NCBI RefSeq assembly: GCF_000016125.1
Contig: NC_009135.1
Location: 186,001 to 250,000 of the forward strand
Source: Methanococcus maripaludis C5
GTDB lineage: Archaea > AGJL01 > Methanococci > Methanococcales > Methanococcaceae
Direction of reading: 5' to 3'
DNA: 64,000 bases
This document shows positions 35,961 through 44,919 of this stretch, piece by piece. Both the position numbers and the translations under genes were made by a program. The notes below the pieces were generated by a model. It did no database searches. It was given only the letters and a program-made list of their open reading frames with translations, and had not been told where the DNA came from. How positions within the stretch are numbered: the first letter of the stretch is position 1; each line of letters opens with the position of its first letter.

Positions 35961-37367
35961 ATGGACTTTAAAAATATCAATCTCGGAATTTTTGGACACA
36001 TCGATCATGGAAAAACAACACTTTCAAAAGTTTTAACTGAAATCGCATCAACTTCAGCACACGATAAACTGCCGGAATCTCAAAAACGTGGAATTACAAT
36101 AGATATCGGGTTTTCAGCATTTAAACTTGAAAATTACCGAATAACTTTAGTTGATGCACCGGGACACGCAGATTTAATTCGTGCTGTTGTAAGTGCTGCA
36201 GATATAATCGATCTTGCATTGATTGTGGCTGATGCAAAAGAAGGGCCAAAAACCCAGACTGGGGAACACATGTTAATCCTTGACCACTTTAACATCCCAA
36301 CAATCGTTGTGATTACAAAGTCAGATAATGCACAAAATGAAGAGATTAAAAGAACTGAAATGTTTATGAAGTCCATTTTGCAATCAACACAAAATTTAAA
36401 AAACAGCCCACTTATTCCAATCTCTGCAAAAACAGGATTTGGTGTGGACGAACTTAAAAATTTAATAGTAAATATGTTGAATAGTACGGAAATTATTAGA
36501 AATACCGACAGCTATTTTAAAATGCCACTTGATCACGCATTTCCTATAAAAGGGGCAGGAACTGTTGTAACCGGAACTATCAACAAGGGAATTGTGAAAG
36601 TTGGTGATGAATTAAAAGTTCTTCCAATAAATATGTCTACGAAAGTTAGAAGCATACAGTGCTTTAAAGAAAGCGTTATGGAAGCAAAGGCAGGGGATAG
36701 GGTTGGAATGGCAATTCAGGGAGTTGAATCAAAACAGATCTATCGAGGATGTATTTTAACTTCGAAAGATACCAAATTACAGACTGTTGATAAAATAGTT
36801 GCTAAAATAAGAATTTCAGATATTTTCAAGTACAATTTAACTCCGAAGATGAAAGTCCACTTAAATGTCGGAATGTTGATAGTTCCTGCAGTTGTAGTGC
36901 CTTTTAAAAAAGTAAAATTTGGCAAATCGGAAGAAAATGTAATTTTAAATGAAGTAGTTTCTGGAGACGAATGCTACTGTGCATTCGAACTTGAGGAAAA
37001 GGTGTTAGCGGAAGTTGGAGATAGGGTTTTAATTACAAGGCTTGATCTTCCACCAACAACACTTAGAATCTGTGGCCATGGTTTAATCGAGGAATTTAAG
37101 CCAATAAAAGATTTAAATATTAAAAAAGAAGTATTGCGCGAAGGAAAAGTTAAAATTGATAAAGGAAGGACGGTAATCGATGAACTAGCTCAATCAAAGG
37201 TTGCAGCTGAAAAATTGATTGGTGAAGAAATATCTATTGGTGGAAAAGATGTTGTTGGAAAAATAAAAGGAACTTTTGGAACAAAGGGACTTTTAACTGC
37301 AGAATTTAGCGGAACTGTTGAAAACCGTGATAAAGTCCTATTAAATAGGCTTAGAAGATGGGGTTAA
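35961..37367 (+). CDS. selB: Selenocysteine-specific elongation factor SelB
   Basis: A 468-residue archaeal SelB. The GTPase domain has GIFGHIDHGKTTLSK (G1), VDAPGHADLI (G3) and ITKSDN (G4), followed by two beta-barrels and a short fourth domain (LRICGHGLIEEF onward). The archaeal form is shorter than bacterial SelB, which carries winged-helix RNA-binding repeats. It delivers selenocysteyl-tRNA to UGA codons. ATG at 35961 matches the known M. maripaludis N-terminus MDFKNINLGIFGHIDHG; a longer frame is open to 35760. Confidence 0.95.
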   Translation: MDFKNINLGIFGHIDHGKTTLSKVLTEIASTSAHDKLPESQKRGITIDIGFSAFKLENYRITLVDAPGHADLIRAVVSAADIIDLALIVADAKEGPKTQTGEHMLILDHFNIPTIVVITKSDNAQNEEIKRTEMFMKSILQSTQNLKNSPLIPISAKTGFGVDELKNLIVNMLNSTEIIRNTDSYFKMPLDHAFPIKGAGTVVTGTINKGIVKVGDELKVLPINMSTKVRSIQCFKESVMEAKAGDRVGMAIQGVESKQIYRGCILTSKDTKLQTVDKIVAKIRISDIFKYNLTPKMKVHLNVGMLIVPAVVVPFKKVKFGKSEENVILNEVVSGDECYCAFELEEKVLAEVGDRVLITRLDLPPTTLRICGHGLIEEFKPIKDLNIKKEVLREGKVKIDKGRTVIDELAQSKVAAEKLIGEEISIGGKDVVGKIKGTFGTKGLLTAEFSGTVENRDKVLLNRLRRWG

Positions 37368-37377
37368 GGTGGATTAG

Positions 37378-38331
37378 ATGAAAAAGATAAAAACCCCCTC
37401 AAAAATCATATTGTTTGGGGAACACGCGGTAGTTGATGGATATCCTGCAATTTCAATGGCACTTGATTTAAAAACAACTGGCGAAATTGAAGAAAATTCA
37501 GATACAATTTCGATAGATCTTGTAGATCTAAACGAAATTTTTGAAATAACTCCAGAATTAATTAAAAATTTAGAAATTTCAAATTTCAGCCCTGCGTTAA
37601 AGTATGTAATTTGCGCTGTAAAATCTGTAATATTTTATTTATCCGAATTTAAAGATTTAAAAGAGATAAAACCTTTTAAATTAAAACTATATTCTGAAAT
37701 ACCGCTTAGTTGTGGATTGGGCTCATCTGCATCTGTAGTTGTAACTGTTATTCGTTCAATTTCAAATTTTTATGGAATTGAATTGGACAATGATGAAACA
37801 ATAAATCTTGCATATTCTGTCGAAAAAGAGGTTCAGGGGAGAGCAAGTGTGACTGACACTGCAACAATTTCTCTAGGGGGAATGATTGAAATTATAAATG
37901 GTGAATACAAACCAATGCCAAAAGACTTGGAAGAATTTATAAAAACTTGCAAGTTTTTGGTTGTGAATGTTGAAGAAAGGACAAGAAAAACTGCAGAACT
38001 TGTACACGATGTTTCAAAGCACCCTGAAAAAGAGCAGATTTTTGAAGAAATTGGAAATATAATTCAAAAGGTAAGGCAAGTTACAGAAAAAGCAGAACTT
38101 GGAAAATTGATGAATGAAAATCATGAACTCCTTCGAAAATTTGGAATTTCAACTGAAAAATTAGATTTAGTTGCAAAAGCAGGTCAAAAATATGGTTACG
38201 GGGGAAAATTAACTGGTGCCGGAGGAGGGGGTTCTGCAATAATACTTTTAAAAGAAGATCAAAATGAACTTTTAAACGAACTAAAAAAAATAGGGGTAAT
38301 TGGAATTTACGAATGCAAAATGGCCAATTAA
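37378..38331 (+). CDS. mvk: Mevalonate kinase
   Basis: A 317-residue GHMP kinase that phosphorylates mevalonate for archaeal lipids. Motifs are KIILFGEHAVVDGYP at the N-terminus, the ATP loop PLSCGLGSSASVVV near residue 107, and KLTGAGGGGSAIIL near 280. GGTGGATTAG precedes the ATG, 10 bases after selB. Identification is firm. Confidence 0.95.
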   Translation: MKKIKTPSKIILFGEHAVVDGYPAISMALDLKTTGEIEENSDTISIDLVDLNEIFEITPELIKNLEISNFSPALKYVICAVKSVIFYLSEFKDLKEIKPFKLKLYSEIPLSCGLGSSASVVVTVIRSISNFYGIELDNDETINLAYSVEKEVQGRASVTDTATISLGGMIEIINGEYKPMPKDLEEFIKTCKFLVVNVEERTRKTAELVHDVSKHPEKEQIFEEIGNIIQKVRQVTEKAELGKLMNENHELLRKFGISTEKLDLVAKAGQKYGYGGKLTGAGGGGSAIILLKEDQNELLNELKKIGVIGIYECKMAN

Positions 38332-38348
38332 AATATTAATTTTATCTT

Positions 38349-39464
38349 TTACCTTTTTTCGCCTACTCCAACGTAAATTCTATGCTTTCCAATTCTTCCA
38401 CCGCCAAGAGAATACAGTTCAATATCGTCTGTTCTTGCAAGTTCTTCAACTTTTTTTCGACCAGTATCTCTTGATTTTTCAGAAAACGAAATAATTACAA
38501 AAGCATCATCTAATTCTTTTATTCCAATGACTGGTCTTGTATTCATTCTTCCAAGTTCATCTATATTTTCAAGATGCGAGATAATCTGATCAGCGTCATT
38601 GATAAATGGGAAGTTTTCAAGATTTTTTGTTATAAAATCAATGTTTTTAGTTCTTTTCTGTTCGTATTTTTTTAAGTTCATTCGGTGGTAGTTTAATTTA
38701 CCGTTTTGGAACTCTCGAATTATGCTTTTTGAAGTCCTATCTATGTCAATTTTACCGTCTTTTGTAAGGAAATTTAGTTTAGTTCCAATTTTTTCAAGAA
38801 GTTCCATATTTATGTCTTCTCCGATATCAAAACCATAATATTCTTTCAAAATCGTGTTATCAAAGGTATGAATACGATTTAATATCTTTAATGCCGGGGA
38901 TATAACATCATCGGCCTTTTCATACCTCAATGCACCTGAAATTACGAGTTCATCTTCATCTTTTGGTTCAATTATTCCTGGAGAATCGAGTAATTTGATA
39001 TCTTTTGTTAATTTTACCCACTGTTCTCCAACCGTAAGTCCTGCGGTAAGTCCACTTCTTGCACTTTTTTTACCCGTCAGTGCATTGATTACTGATGATT
39101 TTCCAACGTTTGGGTAGCCTACGATTCCAACTTGGCCGTATTTTATATTGTTTGAATTTAAATAAACTTTAATTTCGTCCCTTAACATTTTTGTACCCAA
39201 TTTTTCTTTGGCACTGACAAAAACTACAGAAGAATCGGGGTTTTCAGATTTGAATTGTTCTTTCCATTTTTCGAGAATTTTTTTTGGAACTAAATCTGAT
39301 TTGTTAATTACGTAAATTAATTTTTTATTTTTTTCAATGGTGTATTTTTCAAGAGCCCTGTTTCGGGTAGTTTCGGGATCCCTTGCATCAACAACGAGAA
39401 GCACGATATTGCATTCGTATATGATTTTGTGAACCATTCTTTTCATGGGAATTTTGTTTTCCAT
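38349..39464 (-). CDS. YlqF/MMR1-type circularly permuted GTPase
   Basis: About 371 residues of a circularly permuted GTPase: G4 (INKSDL near residue 58) comes before G1 (GYPNVGKSSVINALTG near 125), then G3 (LLDSPGII). Proteins of this group assist ribosome large-subunit assembly. The C-terminal 130 residues (FQNGKLNYHRM to GGGRIGKHRIYVG) extend beyond bacterial YlqF. The start is unclear: ATG at 39464 is used, and a longer frame to 39503 is possible. It is convergent with mvk. Confidence 0.8.
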   Translation of the reverse strand: MENKIPMKRMVHKIIYECNIVLLVVDARDPETTRNRALEKYTIEKNKKLIYVINKSDLVPKKILEKWKEQFKSENPDSSVVFVSAKEKLGTKMLRDEIKVYLNSNNIKYGQVGIVGYPNVGKSSVINALTGKKSARSGLTAGLTVGEQWVKLTKDIKLLDSPGIIEPKDEDELVISGALRYEKADDVISPALKILNRIHTFDNTILKEYYGFDIGEDINMELLEKIGTKLNFLTKDGKIDIDRTSKSIIREFQNGKLNYHRMNLKKYEQKRTKNIDFITKNLENFPFINDADQIISHLENIDELGRMNTRPVIGIKELDDAFVIISFSEKSRDTGRKKVEELARTDDIELYSLGGGRIGKHRIYVGVGEKR

Positions 39465-39721
39465 ATTATCCATCTTTAGGTGTTTTACTGAGTTATTTAA
39501 CATAATCTGACTTCGTATATAATATAGCCTGTCGATCTAAAATAATATAAAATTTGAAAAATGTCTTTAATTTTAGTTTTAACTTTAAACATATATTGGG
39601 TAATTAAATTTTAGAAGAAAGTGATGACAATTGTTATTAAACTAGGCCAATAAATCTTTTAAATATTATTTGGTCCATTTTAATGCATTTTTGCGGTTAA
39701 TCCCCCCCATCTCTCACATAA

Positions 39722-39732
39722 CTTATATATAG
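39722..39732 (+). promoter_or_regulatory. TATA box of the candidate small RNA
   Basis: CTTATATATAGC lies 25-30 bases upstream of the start of the hairpin series at 39755. There is no open frame to explain it. It is in the right place for an archaeal promoter on the plus strand. Confidence 0.5.
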
Positions 39733-39749
39733 CATAATATGAAAATAGT

Positions 39750-39860
39750 ATATTGCACTTGCTTGTGGACAACATACAGGTGCTATTATCGTTGGATTAA
39801 TGGGGATTAATCGTTAGGATGCAGGATCTTTTGGATTGAGTTTTGCATCCACTTTTTTTA
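39750..39860 (+). ncRNA. Candidate independent small RNA with terminator hairpin
   Basis: Three stems follow the TATA box: GCAC/GTGC with inner TTGT/ACAA (39755-39783), GATTAAT/ATTAATC around GGGG (39795-39812), and GGATGCA/TGCATCC (39817-39850) followed by ACTTTTTTT. A 3' stem with a T run is a terminator-like end. The surroundings have no gene. The family is not known to me; it is not a C/D box, RNase P or SRP RNA on inspection. Confidence 0.5.
39844..39860 (+). terminator. T-tract after the third stem of the small RNA
   Basis: The right arm TGCATCC (39844-39850) runs into a seven-T tract at about 39853-39859. In archaea a T run alone can end transcription, and the stem adds strength. Confidence 0.45.
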
Positions 39861-39894
39861 TTATTTTATGAAATTTAAGGTTTTTTTACTAGTT

Positions 39895-41016
39895 TTATAT
39901 TCTACAAGGATCAATATACCCACTTGAAATCATTAAATCTGCAACTGTTATTGCAGCCATTGATTCGAGTACAGGAATTACTCTTGGAACGATTATCGGG
40001 TCATGTCTTCCGCCAATTTCGATTTTTTCATTTTCATTTGATATTAAATTTACACTTTCTTGAATTTTTGAAATCGATGGGGTTGGTTTTATCGAAACTC
40101 TAAGAACTACTGGGGAACCTGTGCTGATTCCACCGATAATTCCGCCGGTATTGTTAGTTTTTCCTTTTATTGAATCTTTATTCATGTAATATGAATCGTT
40201 CATTTCACTTCCGTAAAGTTCTGAAGATTCAAAACCGCGGCCTATTTCAAATCCTTTCACGGCATTAATTCCAATGAATGCACTTCCAAGTTTTCCTTCT
40301 AATTTATTAAATACTGGATTTCCTACTCCTTGCGGGATTCCTTTTATAATTATTTCAATTATTCCTCCAACGCTGTCTTGTTTATCCATCGCATCAAGGA
40401 CGTAATCTTTCATTTCATCGCTATTTTTTGAAGGGCATCTTAGGGGATTATTTTCGATTTTTTCAAATAATTTTTCGATATTCGAATTACTTTCAAAGAA
40501 TTCTGGGTTTTTGTAGTAATCAAAATCTCCGTTTATTTTTCCAATTTTAGTAGAATACCCGATTATTTTGATATTATGTGTAAATTCGATTAATTTTTTA
40601 GCAACTGCTCCGCCAATCACGTTTCCAATCGTGGTTCTACCACTGCTTCGTCCACCGCCCCTGTAATCATAATTTCCGTATTTTAAAAAGTAGTTTAAAT
40701 CAGCATGTCCTGGTCTCGGGGTATTTTTAATTTTACTGTAATCTTTTGATTTTTGACCTTTGTTAAATACGAGTCCTGAAATCGGAGTTCCTGTAGTTTT
40801 TCCTTCGAAAATTCCTGAAAGAATTTCCAATTTATCTTCTTCTTTTCGCGGTGTTGAGAAGATGCTGTAGCCAGGTCTTCTTCTATTGAGTTCATTTTGG
40901 ATATCTTCTTCTGAAATGGGTAGATTTGAAGGACATCCATCAATTACTGCGCCCAATGCTTTTCCGTGGCTTTCTCCCCATGTCGTTACTCTAAAATTAT
41001 CTCCAAAAGTGTTCAA
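39895..41016 (-). CDS. aroC: Chorismate synthase
   Basis: A 373-residue AroC that forms chorismate from EPSP with reduced flavin. Family signatures are GDNFRVTTWGESHGKALG, RRPGYS near residue 45, RGGGRSSGRTTIGNV near 118, and GGRHDPIIVPR near 330. I use TTG at 41016 because GGTGATACA stands just before it and the protein then starts MNTFGDNFRVT as in other AroC; the frame is open to 41055. It is divergent from the flavoprotein gene. Confidence 0.95.
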   Translation of the reverse strand: MNTFGDNFRVTTWGESHGKALGAVIDGCPSNLPISEEDIQNELNRRRPGYSIFSTPRKEEDKLEILSGIFEGKTTGTPISGLVFNKGQKSKDYSKIKNTPRPGHADLNYFLKYGNYDYRGGGRSSGRTTIGNVIGGAVAKKLIEFTHNIKIIGYSTKIGKINGDFDYYKNPEFFESNSNIEKLFEKIENNPLRCPSKNSDEMKDYVLDAMDKQDSVGGIIEIIIKGIPQGVGNPVFNKLEGKLGSAFIGINAVKGFEIGRGFESSELYGSEMNDSYYMNKDSIKGKTNNTGGIIGGISTGSPVVLRVSIKPTPSISKIQESVNLISNENEKIEIGGRHDPIIVPRVIPVLESMAAITVADLMISSGYIDPCRI

Positions 41017-41098
41017 TGTATCACCGTGATTTCGTAAGATATAAACATAATACATTCAATACATTAGATATACTGGTTTAAAAAATGAGGGGATGGTT

Positions 41099-42253
41099 AT
41101 GATTGCAGTTGTAGGGGGAGGGCCTGCAGGTCTTTCTTGTGCACACGCACTTGCTAGATATGGACTTAAAGTTGAACTCTATGAAATGGATAAACTTGGT
41201 GGAACCTGCTTAAATTATGGTTGCAGGTATGTAAATGCTTTAAAGGAAGTTTCAGACTTAATTGATAATTTAAATACGATAACTGGAAAAAAACATGATT
41301 TAGAAGATATAATTTCACTTAACGAGCTGCATGAAAAAGTTTATAAAATTCACAGATCAATGCGGGAAGGCGCCAAAAAAACACTTGATGAACTAGGAAT
41401 TTTTGTAAAATTTGAAGAATTTAAAGAAGAATATGAAAAAAACTACGATTACGTGATTTATGCGAACGGACAAAATTATGCTAAAAATTATCTTGGTGTA
41501 GAATGTGCAATTCATAGTGAACTTCCGTATCTAAAAAAATTACCAAGAAAAATTCTTATAATTGGTGCAGGAACTGTTGCAGCAGAGTATGCTTCGATTT
41601 TTTCAACATTTGGAAGTGAAGTAACTGTTTATGTGCGGTCAAAATTTTTAAAAAAAATCGAAGACGATGAAATCAGGGATTATATTATCAATGACCTTTC
41701 AAATTTTAAAATAACTCACAGCGAAGAAGAATTGAAAAAGATGCTTTATGATGACGAGTATTTTAATATTTTGGCAATAGGTGGAACTCCGAGATACACA
41801 ACAAACGAATATTTTCAAGTTGATGGAAAATCAAAAGTTTATGCTTGTGGAGATTCCGTAAGGGGGGGATATACCCCAATTGCTAATCGTGAAGGCAAAA
41901 CTGTTGCAGAAAATATTTACAACGAGATAAATAATCTTCCACTAAAAAAAATGGACTATGGAATTGAGATTGCTACAATTCGGATGCCAATTAGTATTTT
42001 AGTTGTCGGAAAACAGACAAAAGATTTCAAAACTTCATACAACCGCCCCGGTAAAGGATACTATTTCCGAAAAACCGAGAAGCGTGGAATGAATAGAATT
42101 TACTATGAAAATGGAAGAGCAGTTGGTGCAGTTGTAATGACTACTGCAACTGAACTTGCACCGTACTTTGCACAGTACTTAAAAGGAATCGATGTTTACA
42201 AAGACTTTTTAGAAGTTTACCCCTCAACCGACCCCTATTACTGGCAGGTTTAA
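41099..42253 (+). CDS. Lpd-like flavin disulfide oxidoreductase, short form
   Basis: About 384 residues. The FAD motif VVGGGPAGLSCAHAL at the N-terminus, the disulfide motif GGTCLNYGC near residue 35, and a second dinucleotide motif IIGAGTVAAEYASIF near 155 place it with dihydrolipoamide dehydrogenase-like enzymes. ACGDS (CGDSVRGGYT) is the FAD-binding end. The usual dimer domain of about 110 residues with its His-Glu pair is reduced and I cannot see the HP...E motif, so the substrate disulfide is unclear. ATG at 41099 follows GGGATGGTT. Confidence 0.8.
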   Translation: MIAVVGGGPAGLSCAHALARYGLKVELYEMDKLGGTCLNYGCRYVNALKEVSDLIDNLNTITGKKHDLEDIISLNELHEKVYKIHRSMREGAKKTLDELGIFVKFEEFKEEYEKNYDYVIYANGQNYAKNYLGVECAIHSELPYLKKLPRKILIIGAGTVAAEYASIFSTFGSEVTVYVRSKFLKKIEDDEIRDYIINDLSNFKITHSEEELKKMLYDDEYFNILAIGGTPRYTTNEYFQVDGKSKVYACGDSVRGGYTPIANREGKTVAENIYNEINNLPLKKMDYGIEIATIRMPISILVVGKQTKDFKTSYNRPGKGYYFRKTEKRGMNRIYYENGRAVGAVVMTTATELAPYFAQYLKGIDVYKDFLEVYPSTDPYYWQV

Positions 42254-42291
42254 ATATAAATTAATTTATATTTTTTTAAAAATGGTATACT

Positions 42292-42765
42292 ATGGATTTT
42301 GTTGCAATAGGGATGGATCTCGTTAATACATATGGACTTTTGGCTATTTTTTTGATTGGATTTTCAGAGCCAATTTTTCAGCCAATTCCAACCGAAGTCT
42401 TCATGCTTGGAGGACTTGCTCTCGGACTTGATTGGGGGTATGTAATATTGGCATCCACGTTAGGAAGTACGTTAGGGGGAATTGTAACCTACTTTATAGC
42501 TTCAAAATACGGTGAGAATCTTTTTTTAAAAATATTTAATAAAGAAAAATATTCGAGCGCAGAAGAGTTTTTAAATAAATGGGGCCCCTTTGGAATAATC
42601 GTGATAAGTTTTACTCCGATTCCTTTTGAGGTGATCTGCTGGCTTTCAGGGATATTTAAGATGCCTTTTAAAATTTACGTTTCAGCATTAATTGTAAGTA
42701 GAATTGTAAAACACGGACTCGTAGTGCTGCCATTTGCAGCTTTATCAACTATACTTCCGTTTTAA
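42292..42765 (+). CDS. DedA-family membrane protein, short
   Basis: A 157-residue DedA/SNARE-associated membrane protein, a little shorter than typical. It has membrane helices near residues 10-32 and 40-70 with the re-entrant pattern PIFQPIPTEVFMLGG and GSTLGGIVTYFIA, then FGIIVISFTPIPFEVICWLSG and a final helix. Relatives may flip undecaprenyl or other lipids. It lies between the flavoprotein and hypC. Confidence 0.8.
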   Translation: MDFVAIGMDLVNTYGLLAIFLIGFSEPIFQPIPTEVFMLGGLALGLDWGYVILASTLGSTLGGIVTYFIASKYGENLFLKIFNKEKYSSAEEFLNKWGPFGIIVISFTPIPFEVICWLSGIFKMPFKIYVSALIVSRIVKHGLVVLPFAALSTILPF

Positions 42766-42861
42766 TGATCTTTTTTTAAAAATTTTATCGATATTTATAA
42801 ATAGATTAATTACAGATTTAGAAATATTATTTTTATCTCTACTTATTTCAGGTGAAATCAC

Positions 42862-43128
42862 ATGTGTCTTGCAATTCCATCCGTAGTTATCGATATATTT
42901 GAAGAAGATGGTGAGAAATACGCGCTTGCTGAATACAAAGGCGTAAAACAAAAAGCAAAACTTGCACTCATTGAAGGCGTTGAAATCGGGGATTACGTAT
43001 TAATCCACACGGGATACGCTCTTGAAAAGATGAGTGAAGACGAAGCAAAATTGAGTTTAGATGCATGGGAAGAATTGTTCGATGTACTCGATGAAATGGA
43101 CGGAGTTAAAAAAGAAAATTCCGAATAA
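42862..43128 (+). CDS. hypC: HypC/HupF hydrogenase maturation chaperone
   Basis: An 88-residue HypC that begins MCLAIPSVV; the Cys2 holds the Fe(CN)2CO unit before it enters the nickel-iron hydrogenase. [15 protein letters not shown] is the family's C-terminal signature. GGTGAAATCAC precedes the ATG. It stands alone but complements the hydrogenase protease at 35371. Confidence 0.93.
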   Translation: MCLAIPSVVIDIFEEDGEKYALAEYKGVKQKAKLALIEGVEIGDYVLIHTGYALEKMSEDEAKLSLDAWEELFDVLDEMDGVKKENSE

Positions 43129-43149
43129 TTTAATTAAAAAAATAAATAT

Positions 43150-43338
43150 TTAGTCTTCTTTTACAGTTATTGCACCGGTCGGGCATACGTCAACGCATAC
43201 TAAGCAAAAAGTACAGTCTGATTCTCTTGCAACAACTACTTTGTCCCCTTGAATTTCAAAAACTTCTACAGGGCAGGTATTTACACATTCGGCACATTCC
43301 GGGCCTTTACATTTATCGTAATCAATTACAACACTCAT
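43150..43338 (-). CDS. 2x[4Fe-4S] ferredoxin
   Basis: A 62-residue ferredoxin with two cluster motifs, CKGPECAECVNTCP near residues 10-23 and CTFCLVCVDVCP near 42-53; the first spacing is lengthened by two residues. GAGGGGATAA precedes the ATG. It follows the enolase-like gene by 46 bases and may be the last gene of the ribosomal operon or have its own promoter. Confidence 0.9.
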   Translation of the reverse strand: MSVVIDYDKCKGPECAECVNTCPVEVFEIQGDKVVVARESDCTFCLVCVDVCPTGAITVKED

Positions 43339-43384
43339 TTTATCCCCTCATTTTTTTACAATATATTTTTTAAAAGTTAAAGTA

Positions 43385-44320
43385 TTAAAATCTTGTAATA
43401 TTCGGGCTGTTTAAAATCCTTTCAATATTCCAGATTTCGTTTAATGCTTTTGAGTTGATATTTGCACGTAAAAATGGAACTTTAAATCCAATTGCTATGT
43501 GCGGGAATGAGGTGTTGTTTCCTGAAATCGTTGGAGTTAATCCTTTTTCAATTGTGTAATTGATATAATAGTTCATTTCTGTAAGGGTTCCCATGGAATA
43601 AGGGTCTATTTTTGAAAAATCCGCTTCTTCATCGATATTTTCAGTACACAAAATTCCATCGAATTCAATTATTTCAGAACTTTCCAAGTAATCGAGTTCT
43701 TCAATTTCTTTTCTAAATTCCGAGATATTTGCACCGGATAAAATTTCGATATCTTCATCTTCAGAAATGTTTGAAATAATTTCTTTGAATTTTCCAATAT
43801 CTTTAAAAATGTTTTTAGAAACGTATTCTCCGTAGTTATTTTTAAAATCGTATTCTTCAGAGAGTTTTTCTAATATTTTGTTGTAAACATATATCATTTC
43901 GCCAATTGATTCTGCCATCGGAATTGTCAAAAGCTGATTCATTCCGTCTGAAACTAAAGAGCATCCTACAATTGGAAGGTTTGTGGATAACACTCCCCCA
44001 ATATGCTTAAACAACGGAATTTCAACGCTGTTCGCGGCAGCTCTCGCAACACTCAAAGAAGTACCCATTGTAACTTTCGGACTGTCTACTGAAGTATCGC
44101 ATATTATTGAATCAATAATATCTTGATCATAAGCAGGATAGCCAACAAGTTCTGGAGCAATTACATTTTCGACGTCAGAAATTACATAGTCGGGATTTTC
44201 CGCATCTATTACATCGTAACCAATTCCTTTATTGGTCAATGTAGCAATCCGGACTTGAATTTTTGAGTCTTTAAAAACCTTCTTTGCAGTTATCCTTTTT
44301 ATGGATGTACTGTTTTCCAC
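43385..44320 (-). CDS. Degenerate enolase-like protein
   Basis: A 311-residue protein about 110 residues shorter than enolase. The match is clear in MGTSLSVARAAANSVEIPLFKHIGG (enolase core helix) and in the C-terminal region (GTLTEMNYYINYTIEKGLTPTISG). Catalytic elements are lost: the NGGxHAxN loop reads SLVSDGMNQ, the SHRSGE loop reads SGNNTSF, and the lysine of the KTG loop is LRANIN. It is therefore unlikely to dehydrate phosphoglycerate. In many archaea the true enolase gene stands at this operon position after rpoK. Start GTG at 44320 with GGGGGAA. Confidence 0.8.
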   Translation of the reverse strand: MENSTSIKRITAKKVFKDSKIQVRIATLTNKGIGYDVIDAENPDYVISDVENVIAPELVGYPAYDQDIIDSIICDTSVDSPKVTMGTSLSVARAAANSVEIPLFKHIGGVLSTNLPIVGCSLVSDGMNQLLTIPMAESIGEMIYVYNKILEKLSEEYDFKNNYGEYVSKNIFKDIGKFKEIISNISEDEDIEILSGANISEFRKEIEELDYLESSEIIEFDGILCTENIDEEADFSKIDPYSMGTLTEMNYYINYTIEKGLTPTISGNNTSFPHIAIGFKVPFLRANINSKALNEIWNIERILNSPNITRF

Positions 44321-44352
44321 GAAAATTCCCCCAAGGAGTTTAAAATAGTTAG

Positions 44353-44529
44353 TTATTGTTTTTTAGCCTGTTTTTTAACACATAGTGGGAGTTTACCCTG
44401 TTTTACTTCATCTTCAGCTAAATTTAATGACGAAGTTTTGTCTGATTCTATTGTGAGTGGAGCACCGTCAGAAATTTGGAGGGATCTTGCACCAACTAAT
44501 CTTGCAGTTTCAAATTTGGTTAATTTCAT
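44353..44529 (-). CDS. rpoK: RNA polymerase subunit K (Rpo6)
   Basis: A 58-residue RPB6/omega-like subunit: MKLTKFETARLVGARSLQIS then DGAPLTI. GGGTGAT precedes ATG at 44529. The open frame runs upstream through the tRNA-Pro gene but is not translated there. It lies between tRNA-Pro and the enolase-like gene in the long operon. Confidence 0.95.
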   Translation of the reverse strand: MKLTKFETARLVGARSLQISDGAPLTIESDKTSSLNLAEDEVKQGKLPLCVKKQAKKQ

Positions 44530-44566
44530 AAAATCACCCAAGCGGACTTTATAGATTAATAAAAAA

Positions 44567-44640
44567 TGGGGCCGCCGAGATTCGAACTCGGGTTGCACGC
44601 CCCCCAGACGCACAGGATGGCCAGGCTACCCCACGGCCCC
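44567..44640 (-). tRNA. tRNA-Pro (GGG)
   Basis: The minus strand gives acceptor GGGGCCG paired with CGGCCCC, a D arm starting GGGT, an anticodon loop CTGGGGG with anticodon GGG, and a T arm CCGAG-TTCGAAT-CTCGG. The discriminator is A at 44567 and CCA is not encoded. The anticodon stem has several G-U pairs. It lies inside the operon between rpoN and rpoK, so its ends must be cut from a mRNA. Confidence 0.92.
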
Positions 44641-44674
44641 GTCTGAATAGATAGGTAATTAGTAAATAATAAAA

Positions 44675-44881
44675 TTATTTGTATTCAACGATGTCGTCAA
44701 ATAACTCTCTGTCGTTGTCCAATCTGTGGGATGCGAACATTCTTCTACAACAGTATTTTTTAACTTCTAAGTCGTTTAAAATTTCTTCTGGGTTTTCGCC
44801 ATTTTTAAGTCTAGTTCTGTATTCTTCATAGACTTCTGATATTACAGCCCCGCAGGAAAAACATCTGATTGGAAATATCAC
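44675..44881 (-). CDS. rpoN: RNA polymerase subunit N (Rpo10)
   Basis: A 68-residue RPB10-like zinc subunit: FPIRCFSCGAVISE at the N-terminus and KKYCCRRMF near residue 43, the four zinc cysteines CxxC and CC. The start is GTG at 44881 with GGTGGT upstream; the frame is open three codons further. It is located between rpsI and tRNA-Pro. Confidence 0.96.
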   Translation of the reverse strand: MIFPIRCFSCGAVISEVYEEYRTRLKNGENPEEILNDLEVKKYCCRRMFASHRLDNDRELFDDIVEYK

Positions 44882-44919
44882 TATTACCACCTAAAAAACG
44901 TAAAGGGAAAGAAAAATAA

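Noticed and set aside
39600-39660. C/D box guide RNA near GTGATGA at 39620
   Set aside because: No CTGA D box or second C'/D' pair follows at the right spacing.
35371-43128. Selenoprotein genes near selB
   Set aside because: The hydrogenase protease, HypC and other genes here read through to proper stops with normal family lengths; no in-frame UGA extension was seen.
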